The position numbers and the translations under genes are program-made. The notes under the pieces are model-generated. The model saw only the letters and a program-made list of their open reading frames with translations, ran no database searches and was not told where the DNA came from. DNA of 36,803 bases from Deinococcales bacterium (lineage in GTDB: Bacteria; Deinococcota; Deinococci; Deinococcales; JAAFIG01), in assembly GCA_013298185.1 (NCBI GenBank), contig JAAFJQ010000011.1, positions 1 to 36,803 on the forward strand, read 5' to 3'. This document shows, one piece after another, positions 8,667 through 19,345 of the stretch (within the stretch, counting starts at the first letter, position 1; each line of letters opens with the position of its first letter).

Positions 8667-9426
8667 ATGCACTCAGCATTGTACCAGCTTGCCCGCGCAA
8701 GGCTGCCTCGAGAACCCCTGTCTGCATTCCACTAGCGATTGTGGCTCGAGGAGCGCCCATGTTCAGCGCATTTAATGCAGCTTCGACTTTGGGAATCATC
8801 CCACCAGCAATGATGCCTTCTTCAATCCAAGCCAAGGCTTTGGCTTGCTCGAGTTGGTTTTGCAGGCTGCTTGGGTCTTTGTGGTCGCGCATCACACCAG
8901 CCACATCGGTTAAGAAAACAATTTCGCTGTTTAACTTACCTGCCACTGCACCTGCTGCCCAATCGGCGTTGATGTTTAGTGGCTGCCCGTCTGCGTCCAA
9001 GGCAATGCAGCCAATCACGGGAGTAATACCCTGCTCGAGTAGGCTTTGCAAAAGTGTTGTGTTGACCGTATGCACATGCCCGACCCGTCCAAATTCGGGT
9101 TCTAAGATACTGCCTTGTAAAAGCTGCATGTCGCGCCCAGTCAGACCAATCGCCCCACCAATGTCTTGGGAAAGCTCTTTAGAGAGCATGGTGATGGCTT
9201 TTTCAATCACCTCGAGCGCTTCTGGGGTGGTGACACGCAAGCCACGCAAAAAATGCGATTCGATATTCAAGCGCCCAAGGTCGCGTTCGATCACAGGACC
9301 ACCACCATGCACCACCACCACCGAACGGCTTTGGCGCAGCGCTGCGATTTCGGCAGCAATGGCGCGGCGTAACTCGAGGTTCTTCATGGCGTTGCCGCCG
9401 TACTTGACCACAGCAATGGGTTTCAT
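8665..9426 (-). CDS. argB: acetylglutamate kinase
   Basis: [74 protein letters not shown]. Start trimmed from ORF-track 9597. Confidence 0.93.
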   Translation of the reverse strand: MKPIAVVKYGGNAMKNLELRRAIAAEIAALRQSRSVVVVHGGGPVIERDLGRLNIESHFLRGLRVTTPEALEVIEKAITMLSKELSQDIGGAIGLTGRDMQLLQGSILEPEFGRVGHVHTVNTTLLQSLLEQGITPVIGCIALDADGQPLNINADWAAGAVAGKLNSEIVFLTDVAGVMRDHKDPSSLQNQLEQAKALAWIEEGIIAGGMIPKVEAALNALNMGAPRATIASGMQTGVLEAALRGQAGTMLSA

Positions 9427-9483
9427 GGTGGTAAGCATAACCCAATTCAAAGCTGACCAAACCATGACAATCAAAAGTGCAGT

Positions 9484-10419
9484 ATGACAGCAGTGATTCA
9501 GTTTTACGCCTGTGAAAACCAGTCTCTCGAGCGTAAACTGCTGCCTGAAACTGGTTGTTGGATTGATGCAGTGCGTCCAAGTAACGAAGAGCGCCATGTT
9601 TTACGCGACCAGTATCAGATTCCTCGAGACTTTTTGGCATACGCCCTTGACCCTGATGAGCGCCCTCGGCTTGAGCATGAGGGCAATTGTACGATGTTGC
9701 TTTTGCAAGTTTCGCACTGGCTAGGTCATGATTCTCTAACCCCATACGACACCGTGCCGCTTGGCGTTTTTTTAACACCCGATCATGTGATGACACTCTG
9801 CGCTCATCGGCACACGGTTTTACTTGACCTGAAGCGCGGTAAATTTAAGCTCAGCAGCACCACCGACCAAGGTAAGTTCTTACTGCAAGTGCTGTGGCGT
9901 ACAGCTCAGCGTTACTTGCTGGATTTACGCTCAATTGATCGCCGTTTGGAATCGCTTGAGGAACGGCTTTCTAAAAGCACCAAAAACAAAGAACTCCTTG
10001 AACTGATGCGACTCGAGAAAAGTTTGGTTTATTTTAAGACTGCTTTACGAGCAAACTTGGGTTTGCTCGAGCGACTACGAACCGAAACGGCTTTAATTGG
10101 CGAACATAGCGCGATGCTCGAGGATGTGATGATTGAAACTGCTCAAGCCCTCGAGATGACCGACATTGCCTTGTCTATCCTTGGCACGACCACCAGTGCT
10201 TTTGCGGCGGTGATTGGCAACAACCTCAACGAAGTGGTGCGAATGCTGACCATTGTCACGGTGATGGTGGCATTACCCACTTGGATCACAGGCGTGTTTG
10301 GCATGAACGTGCCACTGCCTTGGCAAAACGAACCTTGGGGTTTTGCGGCTGTGATGGCTTTGTGTGTGTTAGCGGTTCTGGGTTTGCTAGCGCTCTTAAA
10401 AAATCGTGGTTGGCTATGA
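9484..10419 (+). CDS. corA: CorA-family magnesium transporter
   Basis: Long N-terminal domain, two C-terminal TM helices, GMNVPLPW (GMN motif). Confidence 0.92.
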   Translation: MTAVIQFYACENQSLERKLLPETGCWIDAVRPSNEERHVLRDQYQIPRDFLAYALDPDERPRLEHEGNCTMLLLQVSHWLGHDSLTPYDTVPLGVFLTPDHVMTLCAHRHTVLLDLKRGKFKLSSTTDQGKFLLQVLWRTAQRYLLDLRSIDRRLESLEERLSKSTKNKELLELMRLEKSLVYFKTALRANLGLLERLRTETALIGEHSAMLEDVMIETAQALEMTDIALSILGTTTSAFAAVIGNNLNEVVRMLTIVTVMVALPTWITGVFGMNVPLPWQNEPWGFAAVMALCVLAVLGLLALLKNRGWL

Positions 10420-10481
10420 CTTCATTCGAAAGCTGGCTATGACTTCATTCGAAAGCTGGTTATGACTTCATCCGTAAACTG
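10413..10481. repeat. 23-bp tandem repeat, 3 copies, spanning two convergent stop codons
   Basis: GCTATGACTTCATTCGAAAGCTG at 10413-10435 and 10436-10458 (identical); degenerate GTTATGACTTCATCCGTAAACTG at 10459-10481. Confidence 0.9.
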
Positions 10482-10831
10482 GCTCGTTCGCACAGCACTT
10501 CTAAAACTTCGTTCATGCAAAGCACTTGGTACTGCCGCACCCGCATTGGCTCGAGAACAGCTGTTTCAAGCCACAGGCTACCTTGGACTTCGTCGTAACT
10601 GCTGGCTAAGTTGCCGCGAAAATCATCTAAGTGTGTGACTGACCAAACCCGAACGCCCGAAAATTCAAAAAAACACTGTTCTGTTCCTGTCCCACCTTCG
10701 GAAGTGTACTCGAGAAACAGTGTCGCCTCGAGTTTCAAAATCCCTAAGCTGTACTCGAGCTTTAAGAGTTGCAGCGCCTCGCGTCCACGGAGCAAACCAT
10801 GACGGGTTTTGATTGGCTGGTAATGAGGCAC
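10460..10831 (-). CDS. hypothetical protein
   Basis: 123-aa ORF on the strand opposite corA; C-terminus ERASLRMKS-stop lies in the repeat. Confidence 0.6.
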   Translation of the reverse strand: MPHYQPIKTRHGLLRGREALQLLKLEYSLGILKLEATLFLEYTSEGGTGTEQCFFEFSGVRVWSVTHLDDFRGNLASSYDEVQGSLWLETAVLEPMRVRQYQVLCMNEVLEVLCERASLRMKS

Positions 10832-10837
10832 GGGCTT

Positions 10838-10885
10838 CAGGTTAAAAGTAAAAAAGGTGAAAAGGTTAAAGTCAGCAATCCACTT
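10838..10885. repeat. AGGTTAAAG-containing intergenic hairpin element
   Basis: caggttaaaagtaaaaaaggtgaaaaggttaaagtc...cttttacctg; AGGTTAAAG at 10863-10871. Confidence 0.55.
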
Positions 10886-12094
10886 TTACCTGATTTGCGA
10901 GGCTAACTTTTGTGCCTCGAGCAGTGCCGCTTTGGGATCCAAGCCGCCTTTTAAGCTGCGTTCCACTTGGGCTTCGAGGACTTCACGCCATTTTTGATAC
11001 TCGAGCAGATGCGGTGGGTTATAGGCTTTCTCGAGTGCTTCCATGCTGGCTTTCATGATTGGTTCGTTCATAAAGTCGCCAAGTGGTTTAATGGCGCTGT
11101 TTCGCAAAGGCAAATAATAGGTTTCTTTGGTAAAACGCACCACGTTTTCGGTGCGGGTCAGGTAAGACCAGAATTCAAAAGCCCCTTTGGTTTCGGCTTC
11201 GGGGTTGCCTCTTGGGATCACCAATTGCGATTCGCCTGCCAAGGTACGCCCCGGCATTGGCACAGCTCCAAGCTGGAAAGGCAGTACGTCTTTGACCAAA
11301 GTATAAGAACTGGACGGCACAGTAACCATAAAGGCTTTGGTTCGCACCCAGTCAATCACAGCAAAATTGGCTTCGGAGAAATTACGGACGATGGCTTGAC
11401 CACCCCTTGTCAGGTCGTACATCATTTGTAGGGTTTGCATCGCGGCACTCGAGTCAAAATCGGGTTTGTTGTTGGCATCTAAGATATTGCCGCCTCGGCT
11501 AGAAACCATACTGCCAAAAATCCATGCGTCAATAAAAAAGATGGTGCCTTTGCTGGTACGGTTGGTCAGGGCTTTGGCGGCTTTGACATAATCATCCCAA
11601 GTGCGTGGCGCAGGCAAACCCTTGGCTTTGAAAGCATCGGCGTTATACACATTTAATAAGGTACTGGCAGCCCATGGCAGCCCAAAGCGTTTACCACCGA
11701 CTTGCCCGTAATCCCAGATGGTGTCATTAAAATCTTGAACCGTGGCTTTGGGTAAGGTATCCACCAAGTTGCTGGCATCGAACAACTGATTACCAAGGGC
11801 TAAGCGCGTAAAAAAAGCATTGTCAATTTGCACCAAACTTGGCAAATCGCCTTTGGCAGCCAGTGCGGCTTGGAGTTTAATTTGAATGTCTTTGAAATCG
11901 CCCGGTTCGACCACTTCAACCACATAGTTTTTTTGTGAATTGTTAAATTCCTTGGCAAAGTTTTTAATCAATGCTGTGTTGCCATCGCCACTGATGTAAT
12001 GCCAGAACGTAATTTTGGTTGGTGCAGCCGCTTTTGAAGATAAGCCAAGCAGCAGTGCGGTCAGCACCAAGGCAGGAAAGACAAGCCATTTCAT
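10886..12094 (-). CDS. ABC transporter extracellular sugar-binding protein (UgpB-like)
   Basis: Signal peptide MKWLVFPALVLTALLLGLSSKA; KITFWHYISGDGNTALIKNFAKEFNNSQ; LPWAASTLLNVYN. Confidence 0.88.
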   Translation of the reverse strand: MKWLVFPALVLTALLLGLSSKAAAPTKITFWHYISGDGNTALIKNFAKEFNNSQKNYVVEVVEPGDFKDIQIKLQAALAAKGDLPSLVQIDNAFFTRLALGNQLFDASNLVDTLPKATVQDFNDTIWDYGQVGGKRFGLPWAASTLLNVYNADAFKAKGLPAPRTWDDYVKAAKALTNRTSKGTIFFIDAWIFGSMVSSRGGNILDANNKPDFDSSAAMQTLQMMYDLTRGGQAIVRNFSEANFAVIDWVRTKAFMVTVPSSSYTLVKDVLPFQLGAVPMPGRTLAGESQLVIPRGNPEAETKGAFEFWSYLTRTENVVRFTKETYYLPLRNSAIKPLGDFMNEPIMKASMEALEKAYNPPHLLEYQKWREVLEAQVERSLKGGLDPKAALLEAQKLASQIR

Positions 12095-12159
12095 GAGATC
12101 CAGTCTATCAGGAAACACAGGTGAGCCTCATGAAAAAAGGGTCAAGGCATATTCAGGCT

Positions 12160-12945
12160 TTATCGTGAAGGTTTCTCGAGTTGAAACTGCTTTTCGGTTT
12201 GCTTAAAACCAACACTTTCATAAATTCCAGCCGCCACATACTCGGGGTCAGCCACCATCACCAGTGTTGCTACCCGCTCTAAACCAAGTTTTGCCACATG
12301 ATGCACCAGTGTACCGCACAAACCTTGTCGCCTAAAATCCGGATGTGTCCCCACCCACTGAAAACGCCCTGTACCTTGCCAGAAATACAAACCCAGACTT
12401 GCCACCAATGTATTTCCTAAAAACGCACCCCAAAAATGCCCATGTCCGGCGGCACTCATCCGCTTGAGTTCTGCGCCTTTGCGTTCAACAAAAACCCGAT
12501 AGCCAGCCCCTTCGCGCTCTGATTCTGGCAGGGCATCATTGACTGCACACTCGAGGTTGATCCACTCGAGCCAATCTGACTTCTCGAGTGGGCGGATTTG
12601 GCAATCGGCATTGATTTTTGGTGGTGCATGAACAGCTTTGGCAGTCATGACAATACTCTGATCAAATTCAAAACCAGCTTCGGTAAAAGCACTGACTTCC
12701 CCTGCGTTTTGTGGGTCATCCCAGCCAAGCGCGATATGAGGCGCATCGGGATGCTCGAGGTCAAAGACGGTTGTCCAAGGTTCAAAGTCGGCTCTGGTCG
12801 GAGCGTCTTTGAACAGCACAAAGTTGCCCCAACGAAAAGTCGGATTCTTGGGGGTACGAATCACGGTGTAATCCTTGCGGGTTTGAATTTCGCCTTCAAA
12901 ACCACGAAAGAAAAGATCGGTTTTATAACCAAGCGATTGAATCAT
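12160..12945 (-). CDS. GNAT-family N-acetyltransferase
   Basis: MIQSLGYKTDLFFRGFEGEI...WVGTHPDFRRQGLCGTLVHHVAKLGL...VADPEYVAAGIYESVGFK; GAAGGAGG RBS before the 12945 ATG. Confidence 0.85.
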   Translation of the reverse strand: MIQSLGYKTDLFFRGFEGEIQTRKDYTVIRTPKNPTFRWGNFVLFKDAPTRADFEPWTTVFDLEHPDAPHIALGWDDPQNAGEVSAFTEAGFEFDQSIVMTAKAVHAPPKINADCQIRPLEKSDWLEWINLECAVNDALPESEREGAGYRVFVERKGAELKRMSAAGHGHFWGAFLGNTLVASLGLYFWQGTGRFQWVGTHPDFRRQGLCGTLVHHVAKLGLERVATLVMVADPEYVAAGIYESVGFKQTEKQFQLEKPSR

Positions 12946-12968
12946 TGCGCCTCCTTCAGTCATGCGCC

Positions 12969-13319
12969 CTAAGCGGGTCTGAGGTCTTCGGACAAACTCC
13001 AGCCGACTTCGGCGGGTGTGGCATTGAGCAGCGGATCGAGTTCTTTGGAAGCCAGCAGCGCTCGAGCTGCAATGATGTCATTGTCTTGCCAATCGGGAAA
13101 AATTTCTAAAACCGTCAGTTGATAAAAAACCTGTGTGCCAGTCCAAGTGCCATCTTCAAAAAAAGCAAACGGAGCATCTATGGTGTCCATGACAATCATT
13201 GCCCCACTTGGCAATTTGGCGGGCAGACTGATGACAGCCAATGACTTTGGGTGCCACAAGTAACCCTGTAAGAGCTTAAAAGCAATCGGTTGTCCGACAG
13301 GATGCTCGTCTTTGGTCAT
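12969..13319 (-). CDS. hypothetical protein
   Basis: MTKDEHPVGQPIAFKLLQGYLWHPKSLAVISLP...; no recognised domain. Confidence 0.55.
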   Translation of the reverse strand: MTKDEHPVGQPIAFKLLQGYLWHPKSLAVISLPAKLPSGAMIVMDTIDAPFAFFEDGTWTGTQVFYQLTVLEIFPDWQDNDIIAARALLASKELDPLLNATPAEVGWSLSEDLRPA

Positions 13320-13474
13320 GCTTGAACCGCCACAATAACTTTGTACTCGAGCCAAAGAAGATTCTGTAACTCGAGCCTAAAAAGCGATTGGTTTTGAACC
13401 TCGAGAATGCACATATTTTGTATTGTGCCATGTTTTGAGGCTGCTTTGAAGTCCATGGTGTTTGCTGATTTTGG

Positions 13475-16369
13475 TCAGCTTAAGGCTGGTTCAAATTGAT
13501 TGTGCAACTCGAGACTTGCTAGTGCGTACTGCATGGCTTGGTTGGTGCTGAGTTGAGCCACTTCAAAGCGAAATTGGGCTTGTTGTTGTGCATCAAAAAA
13601 CTTGGCACTTTGGTCAAAGTCAAAATGAATCACGCTTGCCAAGTCAAAGGTTGGTTGTGTCATCCACGCATCCGCCATGTATTTTAAGTGCAGGGCTTTG
13701 GCATGAAAGCCTTCTTGCTGCATCAGGTTCGCCGATAAAACAAACCAAGCTGCAAACATCGGAGGTTCTTGCATCTTTAAGCACAGTTCAGCCGCTTCGA
13801 TTAAAATGTTTTTCGCATACGACAACTGATTTTTTTGCAACCCAATGTATGCCAAATCGAGCAACCGCCCACAAAGATTGGTGGTGTCAGTGGCTTCACG
13901 GTAAATGATGCTGGCTTGCTCGAGCAGGACTTTTTTCATGCTGAGGTCGCCTAAGTTGCCGTACACGCCTGCAAGATTGGCATTGGCATGAGCCAGACCA
14001 CGTTTATTGCCTGTGACTTGACAACGACTGATCAGCTGCTCAAAAACTTGGGCGGCTTGCTCGAGTTGATTGCAGCATGTGTAGACATACCCAAGCGTGT
14101 TCAGCAAGGTGGCTTCGAGGTTGTTACTGCACAGGGTTTGATTGATTTGAATGGCGGTCAGGATACTTTCAATGGCAAGGTCTGACTGACCTTCAAATAA
14201 GTAGATTAAAGCAAGCGCACCAAGCACCTGAGCCTCGAGCAGCTGTTCGTAGTGGTTTTGGGCAATGGCGAGGGCTTCTAAGCCATCTGATTTCACCAAT
14301 TCAAGGCGGCGTGTTCCTAGACTGAGGATACAACGGGTGTAGAGTAATTTCCCTCGGATTGCTGTGCGATCTGGGAATATCTCGAGTAGAGCTGTGAGCC
14401 ACGTTATTCCTGTGTGCTTTCGAGCGCTGGCATACCAAAAATACAAAGGCAAATGAGCGATTTCGGCACACAGCACAGGCTGATGCTTCAAAGACCACTC
14501 GAGCGCTAAGGTAATGTTCTCAAATTCATCTTCAAAGCACTCGACACTGGCAAAATCCTTGGGCGTGCTTTCATTTTCGGCAACCGCCAATGCCCAATCT
14601 TTAGCCAGTAAACTCAGCTCGAGCAGCGCCGCTTCTTTTTGGCTAGGCTCGAGTTGCTGCACTGCGTATTGGCGAATTGATTCGTGAATACCAAAACGGT
14701 TTTGATGGCGATTGATTAAGGACTTACTGACCAACGTCATCAGCATGGCAGGGTTGGTTTTGGCAATTCGGGTGGCAGACCAAAGTGTAAAACCACTTGG
14801 CAGCAAACTCAGCTGCGCTAAAACCCGTTGCTGCTCGGGGGTCAACAACACCCAACTCGAGTCAAAAACCGCTTTGATGCTGCGGTGACGCGCTGGAATA
14901 TCTGCTTGATGATTTGATAAAAAATCCAAGCTGGTTTGGATTTGCTTTGCAATTTCTTCTAGGTTTAAGCCGCGCAACCAATTGCTGGCGAGTTCCAATG
15001 CCAGCGGCGAGCCTTGCAGCAACTGACAGATTTGCACCACAAAGGCTTTGTCTTGGGATTCCAAAATAAAACGCGGATTGACCCGTTTGGCATTGCGTAA
15101 AAACAGTTGCACTGAATCAAAAAGTTCAATTTGACCCAAAGCATCCTTGGGTACATCCAAGCCCATCACATCCACCAAATGTTCGCTTTGAAAACCAAGG
15201 GCTTCTCTGGTGGTGATTAAAAATTTTAACTTCGGGCAAGCAGTAAAAAGCTCGAGAACCAAACCAGACCCGTCCAGCAGATGCTCAAAATTATCCAGCA
15301 CCAAGAGGAGATGCTTATCGGCAAGGTAATTTTTTAGATTTTCGGCTTGCGTGGCAGCCTCGACCATCGGCAGCCCCAATGCCAAAGCCACGGCTGATGC
15401 CACTGCCGAGGCTATCCCACGGCTTTGGCTGACACCAGCCAGCGGCACAAAAACCGCACCATCGGTAAAATGATGAGCTTGTTCCCGGGCCACTTCGATT
15501 GCCAAACGGGTTTTACCCATGCCACCAGCCCCAACCAAGCTCAGCAACCGAACATGGGATTGAGTCAGCAACGAAGCAATTTCGCTTAAATCCACATCCC
15601 GCCCAACAAAAGCACTTTGCTGCACAGGGAAATTCTGCAACTTTGACTTCTCGAGTGGAACAATGATTTTGCTTTCTTGTTGATTTAACTCGGTTGCCAG
15701 TTGCAAGGTAGCCTCGAGCGGTGAGAGGTTCAGTTCTTGTTTTAAGGTTGTCTTAAATGTCTCAAATGCCCTGAGTGCCTCGAGTTTCGCACCCGTTTGC
15801 AAAGCGCAAGTCAGCAGCACTTGTAACATGTCTTCGGACAGCGGATCAGTTGCTAAAACCTTAAAGCCAATTTTTTGAGCTGCTTCAAACTTGGCTTCAG
15901 TTAATAACTGCTTGGCGGCAAACAAGGCTGCATCGCGGTATGCCGTGTGCAGCGACTCGCGTTGGCTTTCAAGCCAATTGGCAAGTTCTGGCAGATCCGA
16001 GCTTAAACCACTCAGGAACTGCCCGTGGTAGACATCCAGTGCCTCGAGATGACGATTAGAATGAATCAAATGCAAAAACTCAGCCACATCCGAATGCACC
16101 AACCAACGCAGGTTCTCACCACTTGACTCAAGGTTGGCAAATTCCAAAGACCGCGCTCGGTACAGCAAATGCCGCAGGTTTTTACGGGTTGAAGCTGAAT
16201 CGGCATCCTCAAAAAAAAGCAGTGTCAGCTGTTCTCGAGAAACCCAATCCGCCTTAAGTGCCAAGTACGCCAGCAATAAAAAACGCCTGTCCGACAAGAA
16301 AATCACTTCGGAATTTTCGGAATTAGCCTTGGCAACACCAAGCAGTTGAACGGACGGACTCATTGTCAA
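13475..16369 (-). CDS. SARP-like regulator: wHTH-BTAD / NB-ARC ATPase / TPR
   Basis: 964 aa; N-terminal LSDRRFLLLAYLALKADWVSREQLTLLFFED...RKNLRHLLYRAR, BTAD region, Walker A GAGGMGKTR, LLLVLDNFEHLL, C-terminal TPR-like helices. Confidence 0.85.
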   Translation of the reverse strand: MTMSPSVQLLGVAKANSENSEVIFLSDRRFLLLAYLALKADWVSREQLTLLFFEDADSASTRKNLRHLLYRARSLEFANLESSGENLRWLVHSDVAEFLHLIHSNRHLEALDVYHGQFLSGLSSDLPELANWLESQRESLHTAYRDAALFAAKQLLTEAKFEAAQKIGFKVLATDPLSEDMLQVLLTCALQTGAKLEALRAFETFKTTLKQELNLSPLEATLQLATELNQQESKIIVPLEKSKLQNFPVQQSAFVGRDVDLSEIASLLTQSHVRLLSLVGAGGMGKTRLAIEVAREQAHHFTDGAVFVPLAGVSQSRGIASAVASAVALALGLPMVEAATQAENLKNYLADKHLLLVLDNFEHLLDGSGLVLELFTACPKLKFLITTREALGFQSEHLVDVMGLDVPKDALGQIELFDSVQLFLRNAKRVNPRFILESQDKAFVVQICQLLQGSPLALELASNWLRGLNLEEIAKQIQTSLDFLSNHQADIPARHRSIKAVFDSSWVLLTPEQQRVLAQLSLLPSGFTLWSATRIAKTNPAMLMTLVSKSLINRHQNRFGIHESIRQYAVQQLEPSQKEAALLELSLLAKDWALAVAENESTPKDFASVECFEDEFENITLALEWSLKHQPVLCAEIAHLPLYFWYASARKHTGITWLTALLEIFPDRTAIRGKLLYTRCILSLGTRRLELVKSDGLEALAIAQNHYEQLLEAQVLGALALIYLFEGQSDLAIESILTAIQINQTLCSNNLEATLLNTLGYVYTCCNQLEQAAQVFEQLISRCQVTGNKRGLAHANANLAGVYGNLGDLSMKKVLLEQASIIYREATDTTNLCGRLLDLAYIGLQKNQLSYAKNILIEAAELCLKMQEPPMFAAWFVLSANLMQQEGFHAKALHLKYMADAWMTQPTFDLASVIHFDFDQSAKFFDAQQQAQFRFEVAQLSTNQAMQYALASLELHNQFEPALS

Positions 16370-16413
16370 ACACAGTCTATCAGCTTCTTATAGAATTTAA
16401 ATTAAGCAATTCT

Positions 16414-19302
16414 TTAACTTCGCACCAACTCGGGTGCGCCTTTAAATATCTCGAGTGACCCCAAGGCATACTGCATGGCTTGTTTAGTACTTAAACCATT
16501 TCCGTCCGCTTCAAAACGCTGCACTTGTTCTGCACTAAAAAATGTCGTGCTTTGCGCTTTTTTGAACGGATTTGTTTCTCCGTTTTGTAAACTTGGTTCT
16601 AACCCCGGAGCGGATAGCCACCTCGAGGCAATCGCATCGAGTCTGAGCGCTTTGGCATGATTTTGTTGTTGTTGAAAAATCGCAGCGCAAAGCCAGTAAA
16701 AGCAAATAAAACTACCTGCTTCTTGAACTTGTGTGCAGAGCATCCCTGCTTCCTCGAGTAACTGCGTTGTACGAACTTGATCGCCTAAACGCAGCAAAAC
16801 ATCGCACAACACCAAAACGGCGTAGCAAAGATTGACTGTGCTTTTGAGGTCTCGGTACAACACCAGAGCTTGCTCGAGTAAATGCTTGGCTTGGTTTAAG
16901 TCGTCTAAGGAAATATACACATATGACAAATTCAAATAGCCAGTGGCTAAACCACGTTTCAAATTGGCTTGAATGGATTTATTGATTAAACTTTCGTACA
17001 CCTGACGCGCCAAATCCAAGTTGCCTTGCCGCCAATGCACATGCGCCAATTGGTTTAAGCAAGCAACTTCGAGTTTGATGTTCGGTAAAGTCTCCAAGAT
17101 GCTCATGGCTTTTTCGACGCTCAAAATAGCCTTGGCGTAATCTCCAACTTCGCCAGCCGCCTCGCCAACAGCATGTAAGGCTTTGGCTTGGGCGGTAAGA
17201 TCCCCAATTTCCACGGCGATGTCCAAAGCCTGTTGTGCGTCAAGCAACCTGACATGTGGATCAAGGATGAGGTAGCCAGCAAAACTACGAACCGAGAGCA
17301 GATTGGCTCGAGTCGCATCTCGAGTTTGTAATTCGGGTAACTCGAGCAATTGACTTGCCCACTGAATAGCCAGTGGTTTTTTAGCCGCCGAGAACCAAAA
17401 CTCCAATGCGTCGGTGACGATTTGAGCTGCGATTACCGGCTTGGTTTGCATTGTCCATTCGAGGGCAGCACTGATGTTCTCAAATTCTTGTTCAAACTGC
17501 TCTACGTTTTCTGCACCTGATCTTTTGGGATTGTGCGCCGCGAGGTTCTGCGCCCAAGATTGGCAAAGTAAACTCAGCTCGAGCATTGCCGCTTCTTGTT
17601 GCATTGGCTCGAGTTGCTGCTGACTGTACTGACGAATCACTTCGTGAATCAAAAAGCGGTTGTTGTTTCGCGTTACCAAGGATTTATTCACCAGACCAAA
17701 TAAAATACTTGGACTGGCTTTAGCAACTTTACCCAGTGACTCGAGCGTGAATCCGTTTGGCAATAAACTCATTTTGGCTAAAACCAATTGCTGATCTGGG
17801 CTAAGCAGTTGCCAACTGGCATTAAAAACCGCTCGCATACTGCGATGACGCAGTGGCACATCGGGTTGATTGATTGTTAAAAAATCCATGCTCGAGCGAA
17901 TTTCCTCAGCCACTTGCTCTGGGTTTAGAACTCTTAGCCAATGACTGGCAAGTTCAATAGCAAGCGGTGAACCTTGAAGCAACTGACAAATCAGAATCAC
18001 AAATTCATGGTCTTTTGGCTCGAGGATAAACTGCGGATTAACCCGTTTGGCATTGCGTAAAAAGAGTTGCACCGAATCAAAAATTTCGATTTGCTGCGCG
18101 TCGGTTTTGGGAACATCTAAGCCCATGACATCCACCAAATACTCAGCTTGGACATTCAGGGCTTCGCGGCTGGTGGTCAGAATTCGCACACTTGGCGCAG
18201 CCGCTAGTAACTCGAGGATGCTTGTGGCTTGCTCGAGAAGATGCTCGAGGTTGTCCAGCACAAGAAGCAAATTGTTTGGCGCAAGATAATTCTTCAGGAA
18301 ACCCAGCTTCAGTTCAGTACTTTGAGCAGGTAAATTCAAAGCCGCAATCGTGGCAGCCACAAGGTCATCCACACCAGCCAGCGGTACAAAAACCACGCCA
18401 TCCGCAAAATGCACCGCTTGTTCCCTTGCCACTTCAATCGCTAAACGGGTTTTGCCCATGCCACCAGCCCCAACCAAAGTCAGCAGCCGTACTTGAGGTT
18501 GAGCAAACAACGAGCCAATTTCGCTCAAATCCACATCGCGCCCAACAAAAGCACTTGGTTGCACAGGAAAATTCTGCAATTTGGATTTCTCGAGCGGAAT
18601 CATAATTTTAGTTTCTTTTTGGTTTAACTCGAGCGCCAATTGCTTTGTTATCTCGAGCGGTGAGAGGTTCAAATCTTGGCGCAGCATCGTCTTAAACGAC
18701 TCAAATGCCTTTAACGCTTTGAGTCTCGAGCCAGTCTGAGCAGCACAAGTCAGAAGCACTTGCAACATATCTTCGGAAAGCGGATCAGTTGCCAGCACTT
18801 GAAAACCAATTTTTTGCGCCACATCGAATTTGGATTCAGCCATCAGTTGCTTGGCGGCAAACAATGCCGCATCGCGGTAGGCATTGTGCAGGGCTTCGCG
18901 CTCTTGCTCGAGCCAATCAGAGAACTCGGGTGGATCTGGGTACAAACCACTGAGGAACTGCCCGTGGTACACATCCAGCGCCTCAAGATGACGATGAGAA
19001 CTGAGCAGAATTTGAAACTCGGCAACATCTGACTGCACCAACCAACGCACTTGCTCACCGCTTGACTCGAGGTTGACCCAAGTTAAAGAACGCACCCGAG
19101 ATAACAAATGCCGCAAATTCTTACGCGCCGTGACCGAATCGGAATCCTCGAAAAAAAGCAGTGCCAATTGATCTCGAGACACCCAATCGGCTTTGAACGC
19201 CAAGTATGAAAGCAAAAAAAAACGCTTATCCGATAAGAAAACCACTTCGAGGTTATCAAAGCTGACTTTGGGAACTCCAAGCAACTGCACAAATGGAATC
19301 AT
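16414..19302 (-). CDS. SARP-like regulator, tandem paralog of 13475-16369
   Basis: 962 aa, same architecture: LSDKRFFLLSYLAFKADWVSRDQL, GAGGMGKTR, LLLVLDNLEHLL, STKQAMQYALGSLE. Confidence 0.87.
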   Translation of the reverse strand: MIPFVQLLGVPKVSFDNLEVVFLSDKRFFLLSYLAFKADWVSRDQLALLFFEDSDSVTARKNLRHLLSRVRSLTWVNLESSGEQVRWLVQSDVAEFQILLSSHRHLEALDVYHGQFLSGLYPDPPEFSDWLEQEREALHNAYRDAALFAAKQLMAESKFDVAQKIGFQVLATDPLSEDMLQVLLTCAAQTGSRLKALKAFESFKTMLRQDLNLSPLEITKQLALELNQKETKIMIPLEKSKLQNFPVQPSAFVGRDVDLSEIGSLFAQPQVRLLTLVGAGGMGKTRLAIEVAREQAVHFADGVVFVPLAGVDDLVAATIAALNLPAQSTELKLGFLKNYLAPNNLLLVLDNLEHLLEQATSILELLAAAPSVRILTTSREALNVQAEYLVDVMGLDVPKTDAQQIEIFDSVQLFLRNAKRVNPQFILEPKDHEFVILICQLLQGSPLAIELASHWLRVLNPEQVAEEIRSSMDFLTINQPDVPLRHRSMRAVFNASWQLLSPDQQLVLAKMSLLPNGFTLESLGKVAKASPSILFGLVNKSLVTRNNNRFLIHEVIRQYSQQQLEPMQQEAAMLELSLLCQSWAQNLAAHNPKRSGAENVEQFEQEFENISAALEWTMQTKPVIAAQIVTDALEFWFSAAKKPLAIQWASQLLELPELQTRDATRANLLSVRSFAGYLILDPHVRLLDAQQALDIAVEIGDLTAQAKALHAVGEAAGEVGDYAKAILSVEKAMSILETLPNIKLEVACLNQLAHVHWRQGNLDLARQVYESLINKSIQANLKRGLATGYLNLSYVYISLDDLNQAKHLLEQALVLYRDLKSTVNLCYAVLVLCDVLLRLGDQVRTTQLLEEAGMLCTQVQEAGSFICFYWLCAAIFQQQQNHAKALRLDAIASRWLSAPGLEPSLQNGETNPFKKAQSTTFFSAEQVQRFEADGNGLSTKQAMQYALGSLEIFKGAPELVRS

Positions 19303-19345
19303 GATCTACAACAAGTCTAACAGCTTTTAGGAATTGACTCGAGTC

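Noticed and set aside
8741-9487. Plus-strand 248-aa ORF
   Set aside because: Fully antisense to the well-supported argB gene.
13475-19302. NLR-like antiphage (Avs/STAND) defence system
   Set aside because: N-terminal wHTH-BTAD indicates SARP/AfsR-type regulators; no effector domain or defence neighbours seen.
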